64,000 nt of DNA from Acidaminococcus massiliensis. Its GTDB lineage: Bacteria > Bacillota > Negativicutes > Acidaminococcales > Acidaminococcaceae. Shown in pieces: positions 25,438 to 32,921 of this stretch. The number at the start of each line of letters is the position of its first letter. Position 1 is the stretch's first letter. The DNA lies in assembly GCF_900095825.1 (NCBI RefSeq), contig NZ_LT608315.1, positions 324,318 through 388,317 of the forward strand. Direction: 5' to 3'. The notes beneath the pieces were generated by a model. That model searched no databases. It was not told the DNA's origin and was given only the letters and a program-made list of their open reading frames with translations. A program made the position numbers and the translations under genes.

Positions 25438-26341
25438 GAGCGGTATCTTTAACCTGCATCTTGCTGCTGACACCATAGCCCAGTTCTTCGATCCGTTTGC
25501 CGTAATCGGCGGACAGGATGTAATCCAGGAAGGCCTTTACAGCAGCTTTCGGATTTTTGTTGGTGTAGATGTGTTCATAACCCCAAACATTGTACTTGCC
25601 GGAATAGGTATTTTCCAGAGTCGGGGCCACACCATCGATGGAAACAGTGGCTACCGTGTCATTCTTGGTCAGGTAAGGCAGAGCCACATAACCGATGGCG
25701 CCTTTGTTCTGGGCTACGCTCTGGACCAAGAGGCCGGAGTTATCGGTTTCCAGAGATTTATTGGAAGCTTCTTCCGCACCGCCGATGGCGTATTTGGCGA
25801 ACAGAGCACGGGTACCGGAGGTCTTAGGCCGAGTCACCAGGGTGATGGGTTCATCCGGACCGCCTACTTCTTTCCAGTTGGTAACCTTAGCGGTGAAGAT
25901 ATCAGTGAGCTGCTGTTTGGTCAGGCTCTTGACTTTTTCCGCCACGTCCTTGTTGACGATGGTAGCTACGGTCATCACGCAGATCTTATGGTCTTCCAGT
26001 TTGTCAGCCTTGTCTTTCGGCAGTTTGGAAGCCGCCGGCACGTCGGAGTTCCCCATATCCACGGAACCGTCGGAAACCTGCTTCAGGCCCATGCCGGAAC
26101 CGCCGGCGTTCAGGCTGATGCTCACTTCCTTATGCTGCTTCTTGAAGCTTTCTGCCGCATCCTTCACCAGAGGCAGCAGAGCGGAAGAACCGGACCCAGT
26201 GATATTCCCGCTGACAGCAGCCGGTTTCTTGGTATCGGCTGGCTTCTGGCCGCCGCCGCAGCCCAGAGCACCCATGACCATCATCCCTGCCAGGACCGTC
26301 ACGGCTAATTTTTTCCATTTGTTTTTCAACATCATCCTCAT
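25430..26341 (-). CDS. pstS: Phosphate-binding lipoprotein PstS
   Basis: Up to 303 aa. Signal sequence with a lipobox ending GALGC at about residue 28 marks a lipoprotein. Phosphate-binding segments ITGSGSSALLPL, AGGSGMGLKQV, MGNSDVPAA and TRPKTSGTRALF are typical of the PstS family. It captures phosphate outside the membrane for PstCA. Two in-frame ATGs compete: 26341 (GGGAG only two bases upstream) and 26335 (eight bases), and the second fits better. A Pho-box-like array lies 68-106 bases upstream. Confidence 0.94.
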   Translation of the reverse strand: MRMMLKNKWKKLAVTVLAGMMVMGALGCGGGQKPADTKKPAAVSGNITGSGSSALLPLVKDAAESFKKQHKEVSISLNAGGSGMGLKQVSDGSVDMGNSDVPAASKLPKDKADKLEDHKICVMTVATIVNKDVAEKVKSLTKQQLTDIFTAKVTNWKEVGGPDEPITLVTRPKTSGTRALFAKYAIGGAEEASNKSLETDNSGLLVQSVAQNKGAIGYVALPYLTKNDTVATVSIDGVAPTLENTYSGKYNVWGYEHIYTNKNPKAAVKAFLDYILSADYGKRIEELGYGVSSKMQVKDTAHD

Positions 26342-26408
26342 CGCTCCCTTACATAGAATCCTTGATGATTGTATTGCTTTTGGCTATGGCTATAAGATAC
26401 CAGAGCCA

Positions 26409-26447
26409 TGTAAAAAGTAAGAGCAGAGTTTTGTAAAGAATTGTAAA
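26409..26447 (-). promoter_or_regulatory. Pho-box-like repeats upstream of pstS
   Basis: TGTAAA on the plus strand (TTTACA toward pstS) at 26409, 26432 and 26442. The first and last are 33 bases apart, three 11-bp turns; the middle one is one base off phase. The hexamer is closer to the Bacillus PhoP TTAACA type than the perfect array upstream of the phosphatase. Confidence 0.6.
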
Positions 26448-26449
26448 AA

Positions 26450-26518
26450 AAAAAGACCGTTGCAAATGCAACAGTCTTTTTGGGGGTCGCTACCGGGCTG
26501 TTGCTCATGCAACAGCCC
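26450..26518. terminator. Two terminator hairpins ending the polyamine operon
   Basis: GGGCTGTTGC/GCAACAGCCC with a TCAT loop (26495-26518) right after the decarboxylase stop, then AAAAAGACCGTTGC paired with GCAACAGTCTTTTT (26450-26481), with A and T tracts on both sides. The second separates the polyamine operon from the pst promoter. Confidence 0.88.
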
Positions 26519-26520
26519 CT

Positions 26521-27735
26521 TTACCTTCCTAACCTCATCTTGAAATCTTCATACCCGAACCGTTTCAGCACCTTCACCGTCCCATCCTCTTCCAGCAGGT
26601 CGATGTCCGGGAGGGGCATACCGTTGAAGGTGTTGTTCTTGCAGGTGGTGTAGATAGCCATATCTCCGAAGAGCAGCAGGTCCCCGATTTCCAGGTCCCC
26701 ATCGAAGCTGTAGTCTCCAGCTACATCTCCGGCCAGACAGGTGCCGCTGCCCAGCCGCCAGGTCATCGCCCGCTCTCCCGGTTCCCCAGCACCGTAGAGA
26801 GGGGGCCGGTAGGGCATTTCCAGCACGTCCGGCATGTGGCAGGCAGCGCTGGTATCCAGGATAGCGATCTTCACATCACCGTTTTCCACGATATCCAGCA
26901 CCCGGGTGGCCAGATACCCGGCGTTCAGGGCACAGGCTTCTCCCGGTTCCAGATACACGGTGACATCCCAGGCCTTCTGGGCCCGGCGGATGCATTCTTC
27001 CAACAGGGGGATGTGGTAGCCCGGCCGGGTGATGTGATGGCCGCCCCCCATGTTCACCCACTTCATCCGGGGCAGTATATCTCCGAATTTTGCTTCTACC
27101 GCGTCCAGGGTCTTTGCCAGATCTTGGGCATCCTGTTCGCACAGAGTGTGGAAATGGATCCCGTCCAGCATATCCACCAATTCCGGAGTCATCTGGACAT
27201 CCCACTGGGCCCGGGTGGTGCCCATCCGGCTGCCGGGAGCACAGGGATCATAGATGGCATGGCCTTCCTGGGTGGAACATTCCGGGTTGATCCGGAGCCC
27301 CACGCTTTTCCCGGCTCGTTTGGCCATGGGGCCGTAGGTCTTCAGCTGCCGGGGAGAATTGAACACGATGTGGTCCGCCACCTGGCACACTTCTTCCATC
27401 TGATCTGCCCGATAAGCCCCGCAGAATACGTGGACTTCCTTCCCGGGCATGGCTTCCCGGCCCAGTTTGGCCTCATAGAGGCCGCTGGCTTCGGTGCCTG
27501 CCAAATAAGGATCCAGCACCGGATACAGGTCGTAGTTGGAAAAGGCCTTCTGGGCCAGGAGGATCCGGCAGCCGGTCCGGTCTTGGACCCCTTTGAGGAT
27601 CTCCCCGTTCCGGCGGAGGGCTGTCTTGTCCAGGATGTAGCAGGGGGTGGTCAATTGGCCGAAGGCGGCTTCCGGGGTCTTCCCCCGGAGCCCTGCAAAG
27701 GCGGGCCGCTGTTCCCGAGCCTTGTTCCAGTCCAT
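26521..27735 (-). CDS. nspC: Carboxynorspermidine/carboxyspermidine decarboxylase
   Basis: 404 aa PLP enzyme of the alanine-racemase-fold (group IV) decarboxylases. The PLP lysine lies in ILLAQKAFSNYD, near residue 63. EPGEACALNAGYLATRVLDI and the later C-terminal HxxxC-like segments fit the NspC/CANSDC family. It removes the carboxyl group from carboxyspermidine to give spermidine (or carboxynorspermidine to norspermidine). Start and the previous stop share bases (TAATG), so it is coupled to the dehydrogenase. Putrescine supply by the same operon suggests that spermidine is the product. Confidence 0.9.
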   Translation of the reverse strand: MDWNKAREQRPAFAGLRGKTPEAAFGQLTTPCYILDKTALRRNGEILKGVQDRTGCRILLAQKAFSNYDLYPVLDPYLAGTEASGLYEAKLGREAMPGKEVHVFCGAYRADQMEEVCQVADHIVFNSPRQLKTYGPMAKRAGKSVGLRINPECSTQEGHAIYDPCAPGSRMGTTRAQWDVQMTPELVDMLDGIHFHTLCEQDAQDLAKTLDAVEAKFGDILPRMKWVNMGGGHHITRPGYHIPLLEECIRRAQKAWDVTVYLEPGEACALNAGYLATRVLDIVENGDVKIAILDTSAACHMPDVLEMPYRPPLYGAGEPGERAMTWRLGSGTCLAGDVAGDYSFDGDLEIGDLLLFGDMAIYTTCKNNTFNGMPLPDIDLLEEDGTVKVLKRFGYEDFKMRLGR

Positions 27736-28994
27736 TATTTCACCAGCACCGGATCATGGGATTCGCTCCGGGGCAGGCCGTGCTTGTCCAGAGCATCCAG
27801 GAAGGGATCCGGGTCGAATTCTTCCACCGTGTGGACCCCAGGAGTGGTCCATTTCCCGGTAAGCAGCATCAGGGCACCGCACATGGCCGGCACACCGGTG
27901 GTGTAGCTAATGGCCTGGCTGCCCACTTCCCGGTAGCAGGCCTGATGGTCGCACACATTGTAGATGTAGTAGGTCTTTTCCTTCCCGTCTTTCTTCCCGG
28001 TGAAGATACAGCCGATGTTGGTCTTGCCCTTGGTCCGAGGACCCAGGCTGGCAGGATCCGGCAGCAGGGCCTTGAGGAATTTGATGGGAACGATTTCGTG
28101 GCCTTCAAAGTTGATGGGAGTGGTGGACAGCATACCCACATCTTCCAGGCAGCGCATATGGTCCAGATAGCTCTGGCCGAAGGTCATGAAGAACCGGATC
28201 CGTTTCACCCCGGGGATGTTCTTGGCCAGGCTTTCGATCTCTTCATGGTGGAGCAGGTACATATCCTTTTCTCCCACCTGGTCGAAGTTGTATTCCCGTT
28301 TGATGCTCATGGCCGGGATCTCCACCCAGTGGCCGTTTTCCCAGTAGCTGCCGGGGGCGGACACTTCCCGCAGGTTCACTTCCGGGTTGAAGTTGGTGGC
28401 AAAGGCGTACCCGTGGTCCCCACCGTTGCAGTCCAGGATGTCGATGGTGTCGATGGTGTCGAATTCATGTTTCTGGGCATAGGCGCAGTAAGCCTGGGTC
28501 ACCCCCGGGTCGAACCCGCAGCCCAGGAGAGCGGTAAGGCCGGCCTTTTCGAATTTCTCTTTGTAGGCCCACTGCCAGCTGTAGTCGAAGTAGGCGGAGA
28601 ACCCTTCTTCCTTGCAGCGTTTTTCGTAGATGGCCCGCCATTGGGGATCATCGGTATCTTCCGGTTCGTAGTTGGCGGTATCCATGTAGTTCACCCCGCA
28701 GGCCAGGCAGGCATCCATAATGGTCAAATCCTGGTAAGGCAGGGCGATGTTCATCACCAGATCCGGTTTGTAGCTTTTGATCAGGGCGATCACCTGGTCC
28801 ACCTGGTCCGCATCCACCTGGGCAGTGGTGACTTTGGTGGCGGTCTTCCCCTTCAGTTTTTCTGCCAGGGCGTCGCATTTGGATTGGGTCCGGCTGGCAA
28901 TGCACAGCTCGGTAAACACATCACTGACCTGACAGCATTTCTGGATGGCCACGGAAGCAACTCCGCCGCAGCCGATAACAAGGACTCTGCTCAT
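27735..28994 (-). CDS. Carboxynorspermidine/carboxyspermidine synthase (saccharopine dehydrogenase family)
   Basis: 419 aa. N-terminal NADP-binding loop VLVIGCGGVASVAIQKC, then a saccharopine-dehydrogenase-like catalytic domain (GFDPGVTQAYCAYAQKHEFDTIDTIDILDCNGGDHG). It condenses aspartate semialdehyde with putrescine (or diaminopropane) and reduces the Schiff base. Start ATG 28994 follows AAGGAGG. The 262-bp gap to speB contains a composite heptamer element flanked by two terminator-like hairpins, so this gene pair may be expressed at a lower level than speA-E-B or have its own promoter. Confidence 0.9.
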   Translation of the reverse strand: MSRVLVIGCGGVASVAIQKCCQVSDVFTELCIASRTQSKCDALAEKLKGKTATKVTTAQVDADQVDQVIALIKSYKPDLVMNIALPYQDLTIMDACLACGVNYMDTANYEPEDTDDPQWRAIYEKRCKEEGFSAYFDYSWQWAYKEKFEKAGLTALLGCGFDPGVTQAYCAYAQKHEFDTIDTIDILDCNGGDHGYAFATNFNPEVNLREVSAPGSYWENGHWVEIPAMSIKREYNFDQVGEKDMYLLHHEEIESLAKNIPGVKRIRFFMTFGQSYLDHMRCLEDVGMLSTTPINFEGHEIVPIKFLKALLPDPASLGPRTKGKTNIGCIFTGKKDGKEKTYYIYNVCDHQACYREVGSQAISYTTGVPAMCGALMLLTGKWTTPGVHTVEEFDPDPFLDALDKHGLPRSESHDPVLVK

Positions 28995-29026
28995 GATATT
29001 TTCCTCCTTGGAATATTGTGTCTAAG

Positions 29027-29052
29027 AGGTCTGCTGCACAAGCAGCAGACCT
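29027..29052. terminator. GCTGC-type hairpin left of the composite element
   Basis: AGGTCTGCTGC/GCAGCAGACCT with loop ACAA, 33 bases upstream of the dehydrogenase start. No clear T tract on the minus strand, so it may be part of the repeat element and not an active terminator. Confidence 0.5.
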
Positions 29053-29212
29053 GAGTCGGAAGTCTGGAGTCGGAAGTCTGAAGCCCCAGGATAGGACCCG
29101 TCTTTATGGCCGGGTCCTCAGTAATTTGTAAAACCGGATCCGATTTACACATTCATAAATTTGCCTGCAAATTTATCCTTCGGCTCCAGACTCCAGACTT
29201 CAGACTTGAGCC
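29053..29212. repeat. Composite heptamer-armed intergenic element, copy A
   Basis: About 160 bp inside the polyamine operon. Left arm 29054-29085: 7-bp units AGTCGGA and AGTCTGG alternating. Right arm 29184-29211: CTCCAGA units, the imperfect reverse complement of the left arm. Between them: hairpin AGGACCCG/CGGGTCCT (29093-29118), hairpin TGTAAA/TTTACA, and a perfect 10-bp stem ATAAATTTGC/GCAAATTTAT (29155-29176). Copy B at 39236-39426 has the same order of parts, and copy D at 48771-48898 shares several. No coding capacity. Confidence 0.7.
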
Positions 29213-29231
29213 GCTGTGCGGCTCTACAGCT

Positions 29232-29255
29232 GGTATGCTGCTTTTGCAGCATACC
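29232..29255 (-). terminator. Hairpin directly after speB
   Basis: GGTATGCTGC/GCAGCATACC with a TTTT loop, one base after the speB stop. Weak as a terminator because no T tract follows; it probably causes partial termination or stabilises the speAEB mRNA. Confidence 0.55.
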
Positions 29256-29256
29256 T

Positions 29257-30111
29257 TTACAACAACGCCAGCAGCAGCTCCCGGACCACTTTACAGGCTA
29301 CCGCCGTAGAGGCGCCGCTGGCATCCAGCATGGGAGCCAGTTCGTTCACATCAGCGGCCACCACATTGGTTTTGGCCACCAGCCGCAGGGCGTTCAAAAG
29401 CTGCATGAAGGTGATGCCCCCGGCTTCCGGAGTGCCAGTGCCCGGAAACACGGATGGATCCAGGCAGTCCAGGTCGATGGTGAAATACACCGGAGCCTGG
29501 CTCTTTTCCAGCTCTCGGACCAGCTGTTCCAATCCCCCGAAGCTGAAGGGGTGCAGGTCCGTATGCTGCCGGGCGAACTGCCATTCTTCCCGTTCCCCGC
29601 TACGGATGCAGAACTGGTGGATCTTCCCGTCCCCGATCAAATCGTGACAGCGGCGGATCACACAGGCGTGGCTCAGTTTCGCCCCCAGGTAGTCGTCCCG
29701 AAGGTCCGTATGGGCATCGAAGTGGACGATCTGGAGATCCGGGTACTTTTTCAGCACCGCCCGGAACGCTCCTAAGGTCACCAGGTGTTCGCCCCCGATC
29801 ATAAAGGGCATTTTCCCATCCTGGAGGATAGCAGCGGTCCGGTCTTCGATGTCTTTCAGGGCCATTTCCGAACTGCCGAAACACAGTTCCAGATCCCCGC
29901 TGTCGAATACGGCGCAATCGGTCAGGTCCTTGTCCTGGTAGGGACTGTAGGTCTCCAGTCCGAAGCTTTCGTGGCGGATGGCGGAAGATCCGAACCGGGT
30001 GCCGGGCCGGAAGCTGGTGGTAGAATCAAAGGGCGCCCCGAACAGGACAATCTTGGCCTCTTCATAGGGAGCGTCGCAGGCCAGGAACGTCTCCACATTA
30101 TTTTTCAGCAT
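29257..30111 (-). CDS. speB: Agmatinase
   Basis: 284 aa ureohydrolase hydrolysing agmatine to putrescine and urea. The manganese ligands are present: GGEHLVTLG (His), VHFDAHTDLRDDYLG (DAHxD), and YFTIDLDCLDPSVFPGTGTPE (DxD plus GTGTPE). It overlaps the 3' end of speE by 14 bases. With SpeA upstream it completes arginine to putrescine, which feeds both spermidine routes encoded in the operon. Confidence 0.93.
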   Translation of the reverse strand: MLKNNVETFLACDAPYEEAKIVLFGAPFDSTTSFRPGTRFGSSAIRHESFGLETYSPYQDKDLTDCAVFDSGDLELCFGSSEMALKDIEDRTAAILQDGKMPFMIGGEHLVTLGAFRAVLKKYPDLQIVHFDAHTDLRDDYLGAKLSHACVIRRCHDLIGDGKIHQFCIRSGEREEWQFARQHTDLHPFSFGGLEQLVRELEKSQAPVYFTIDLDCLDPSVFPGTGTPEAGGITFMQLLNALRLVAKTNVVAADVNELAPMLDASGASTAVACKVVRELLLALL

Positions 30112-30979
30112 CCTTGACCCCTTCTTCCGTTTCCACTTCCTTCAGCATTTCCTCCAGGAAGGCCGGCAGCCAGAAAGCGCCCACATGGAGCCGGGTGGTG
30201 TAGTACCGGGTATGCATGTTCAAGGCTTCCCAAGCAGGAGCGTCCAGGTCGTTGATGGGATGGTACTTCTTGCTGGCAAAGCCGAAGGTCCAGTACCCGG
30301 CTGCATACGTGGGGATGTGAGCCTGGTACACCTTGCTGATGGGGAAAGTGCTGACGATCCGCTGGTGGCTCCGCTGCATGGCAATGGCATCTTCCTTGTA
30401 GAAAGGACTCCCCTGCTGGTTCACCATGATTCCGTCTTCCCGGAGGGCGTTGTAGCAACTGCCGTAGAATTCCCGGGTAAAGAACCCTTCCGAAGGACCG
30501 AAGGGATCCACAGAATCCACAATGATCAGATCATAGGAATTTTCCCGGTGGCGGATGAATTTCAGAGCGTTTTCGAAATAGATATGCACCCGCCGGTCAT
30601 CCATCCGGCAGGCATTCCCAGGCAGATAGTTCCGGCAGGCTTCCACCACCATAGGGTCCATTTCCACCAGGTCGATCTTCTCCACCCGGTCGTACCGGGT
30701 CAGTTCCCGGACCACGCCGCCGTCCCCGGCGCCGATCACCAGGATGTCCTTGATGCCCTTGTGGACGGCCATAGGTACATGGGTCATCATTTCGTCGTAG
30801 ATGAACTCATCCCGTTCTGTCAGCATCACGTTCCCATCCAGGGTCAGGACCCGCCCGAATTCCGGCGTTTCGAAAATATCGATCCGCTGGAAGTCGCTCT
30901 GCTTGGAAAACAGATGACGGTCCACCCGGAGGCTGTGCTTCACATCCGGGGTATGAAATTCACTGAACCACATTTCCAT
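30098..30979 (-). CDS. speE: Spermidine synthase (aminopropyltransferase)
   Basis: 293 aa. The decarboxylated-AdoMet-binding loop ILVIGAGDGGVVRELTRY (about residues 79-96), DPMVVEACRNYLP, and the catalytic region IIVDSVDPFGPSEGFFTREFY are typical of SpeE; GAGDGG replaces the common GGGDGG. It transfers the aminopropyl group to putrescine. The partner SpeD (AdoMet decarboxylase) is not in the window. A ribosome binding site GGGGG precedes the ATG at nine bases. Co-occurrence with the carboxyspermidine route in one operon is notable. Confidence 0.92.
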   Translation of the reverse strand: MEMWFSEFHTPDVKHSLRVDRHLFSKQSDFQRIDIFETPEFGRVLTLDGNVMLTERDEFIYDEMMTHVPMAVHKGIKDILVIGAGDGGVVRELTRYDRVEKIDLVEMDPMVVEACRNYLPGNACRMDDRRVHIYFENALKFIRHRENSYDLIIVDSVDPFGPSEGFFTREFYGSCYNALREDGIMVNQQGSPFYKEDAIAMQRSHQRIVSTFPISKVYQAHIPTYAAGYWTFGFASKKYHPINDLDAPAWEALNMHTRYYTTRLHVGAFWLPAFLEEMLKEVETEEGVKDAEK

Positions 30980-30995
30980 TGGTTATATCCCCCTC

Positions 30996-32453
30996 TTATG
31001 CTAATACATTCAGGTGCTTCAGTTCCGGATCCTCCGAACCGGTCATGCTGCAGCCCTTTTCTTTGGCGTACTGGATATGTTCCAGCACGGTTTTGGTGAT
31101 TTTTTCCCCGGGAGCCAAGAGCGGGATCCCCGGGGGATAACACATGACGAATTCACTGCACACCCGGCCTTCGCACTGTTCCAGAGGCAGGCTCACCTTC
31201 TCCGCATAGAAGGCTTCCTGGGGACTGGTGACAACCACCGGTTCCACGTATTCCTGGGTGAGCATGCCAGTGGGATCCTTCTGGTACCGGCGGCGGATTT
31301 CTGCCAAGGCGCTGACCAGCCGTTCCAGATCCTGGATCCGGTCCCCCATAGACAGGTAAGCCAGGATATTTCCGATATCCCCGAATTCGATCTGGATGTC
31401 GTAGTCATCCCGGAGGATATCATACACTTCGATGCCTGCCAGGCCGATGTCCAAGGTATGGATGCTCAGTTTGGTGTTGTCGAAATCGAACACGGAATCT
31501 CCGTTCATCAGTTCCCGGCCAAAGGCGTAATAGCCTCCAATGTTGTTGATTTCCTGCCGGGCATATTCTGCCATGTCCACCACTTTGTGGAAGATTTCCC
31601 GTCCGTGGAGAGCCAGCCGCCGACGGCTGATGTCCAGGCTGGACATCAATAGATAACTGCCGGAAGTAGTCTGGGTCAGGTTGATGATCTGGCGCACATA
31701 GCCTGCATGGACCTTGGGCCCGGTGAGCAGGAAACTGGACTGGGTCAGGCTGCCCCCGCTCTTGTGCATGGAAATAGAAGCCATATCAGCCCCCGCAGTC
31801 ATGGCGGAAACAGGCAGTCCGCTGCCGAAGTAGAAATGGGTGCCATGGGCTTCGTCGGCCAGGCACAGCATCCCTGTATCGTGGGCCATCTTCACAATGG
31901 CCCGGAGGTCGCTGCACACTCCATAATAGGTGGGATTGTTCACCATGACGGCTACCGCATCAGGATTTTCCCGGATGGCCCTGGCCACTTGATCCCGTTT
32001 CATCCCCAGGCTGATTCCCAGCCGTTTGTCCACATCCGGATTCACATAGACCGGGATGGCCCCGCAGAGCACCAGGGCGTTGATGACGCTTTTATGGACG
32101 TTCCGAGGCAGGATGATCTTATCCCCCCGTTTGCAGGAAGACAAAATCATGGATTGGACAGCGCTGGTGGTCCCCCCCACCATCAGAAAAGCCCGGCTGG
32201 CGCCGAAGGCATCGGCGGCCAGCTGTTCCGCCTCCCGGATTACCGAAACCGGATGGCACAGGTTGTCCAGGGGCTTCATGCTGTTCACATCCACTCCCAC
32301 ACATTTTTCTCCCAGGAACTCCGTCAGTTCTGGATTGCCCCGGCCCCGTTTGTGGCCGGGCACATCAAAGGGCACCACCCGCATCTTCCGGAACCGTTCC
32401 AGGGCTTCATAGATGGGTGCCCGCTCCTGTTTCAACCGATATTGCTTTTCCAA
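30996..32453 (-). CDS. speA: Arginine decarboxylase, Orn/Lys/Arg decarboxylase fold-I family
   Basis: 485 aa, the length of Bacillus SpeA/YaaO-type proteins, not of the 650-aa E. coli enzyme. PLP-lysine region SISMHKSGGSLTQSSFLL (Lys near residue 226) and LADEAHGTHFYFG are diagnostic of the family. Arginine is the most likely substrate because speB follows; lysine or ornithine cannot be excluded by eye. The start is a TTG at 32453 with GGGAGGG seven bases upstream, an unusual weak start. A strong terminator and a long structured RNA precede it, so it may be governed by attenuation. Confidence 0.88.
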   Translation of the reverse strand: MEKQYRLKQERAPIYEALERFRKMRVVPFDVPGHKRGRGNPELTEFLGEKCVGVDVNSMKPLDNLCHPVSVIREAEQLAADAFGASRAFLMVGGTTSAVQSMILSSCKRGDKIILPRNVHKSVINALVLCGAIPVYVNPDVDKRLGISLGMKRDQVARAIRENPDAVAVMVNNPTYYGVCSDLRAIVKMAHDTGMLCLADEAHGTHFYFGSGLPVSAMTAGADMASISMHKSGGSLTQSSFLLTGPKVHAGYVRQIINLTQTTSGSYLLMSSLDISRRRLALHGREIFHKVVDMAEYARQEINNIGGYYAFGRELMNGDSVFDFDNTKLSIHTLDIGLAGIEVYDILRDDYDIQIEFGDIGNILAYLSMGDRIQDLERLVSALAEIRRRYQKDPTGMLTQEYVEPVVVTSPQEAFYAEKVSLPLEQCEGRVCSEFVMCYPPGIPLLAPGEKITKTVLEHIQYAKEKGCSMTGSEDPELKHLNVLA

Positions 32454-32487
32454 GCTCTTTCCCTCCCCAGTATTTTTTACTCCTGTA

Positions 32488-32816
32488 CAAAAAAACGCAA
32501 GCTGCCCCCTTGCAGCTTGCGTTATAAGGTCTCACCCGGTATTTCGGTTTGCTTCTTTCTGGGAATCCCCGTTACGAACGACTCTTATTGACCGTTTCAC
32601 AAGTCTGCGCACAGACGCATTGCGGTTATGAAGTAACCAACTTATAAAAGTTGAACCTGCAGGTTCAATCAATAAGGCTGCAAACCAGTTGCCGCCAGTT
32701 CGGCAGTGGACCCGGCTGTCCGTATGGCCTTGACCGGACAGCTGCCCCTAAAGGGCAGGACTCCTGTCCAGTGGTCCTGTGATGGATCTGAAAACCCGTG
32801 ACCGAATCTTCAAATC
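32488..32816 (-). ncRNA. About 330-nt structured RNA upstream of speA, class unknown
   Basis: Bounded by a consensus promoter (32851-32823) and an intrinsic terminator (stem 32523-32512 with 32505-32494, then seven Ts) only 35 bases before the speA TTG. Inside, successive stems are visible on the minus strand, including GGACAG/CTGTCC enclosing CTGCCC/GGGGCAG, TGCCG/CGGCA, TTGAACC/GGTTCAA, AACTT/AAGTT, GGTTA/TAACC and GTCTG/CAGAC. It could be a riboswitch-like attenuator sensing arginine or polyamines, or an independent RNA. I checked for T-box, SAM, lysine, glycine, RNase P, tmRNA, SRP and 6S hallmarks and did not find them. Confidence 0.65.
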
Positions 32817-32822
32817 GTAAAA

Positions 32823-32851
32823 ATTTTAACATACCCCCTCCCCGTTGTCAA
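32823..32851 (-). promoter_or_regulatory. Consensus sigma-70 promoter for the RNA/speA operon
   Basis: TTGACA (32851-32846), 17-base spacer, TAAAAT (32828-32823) on the minus strand. The predicted start is near 32816. It is the best sigma-70 match seen in the window. Confidence 0.85.
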
Positions 32852-32921
32852 TTTCATCTTGTCTTCCCCTCCTCCCCGTGCTACCATGGGGACGGACTTT
32901 TTCGAAGGGAGCTGGTTTGGG

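Noticed and set aside
29053-29212. CRISPR array
   Set aside because: The repeats are 7 bp, contiguous and without spacers; no cas genes occur.
32488-32816. T-box leader or housekeeping RNA (tmRNA, RNase P, 6S, SRP)
   Set aside because: The T-box sequence AGGGTGGNACCGCG is not present (only a weak GGGTGAGACC), and the conserved cores of the housekeeping RNAs were not found by eye.
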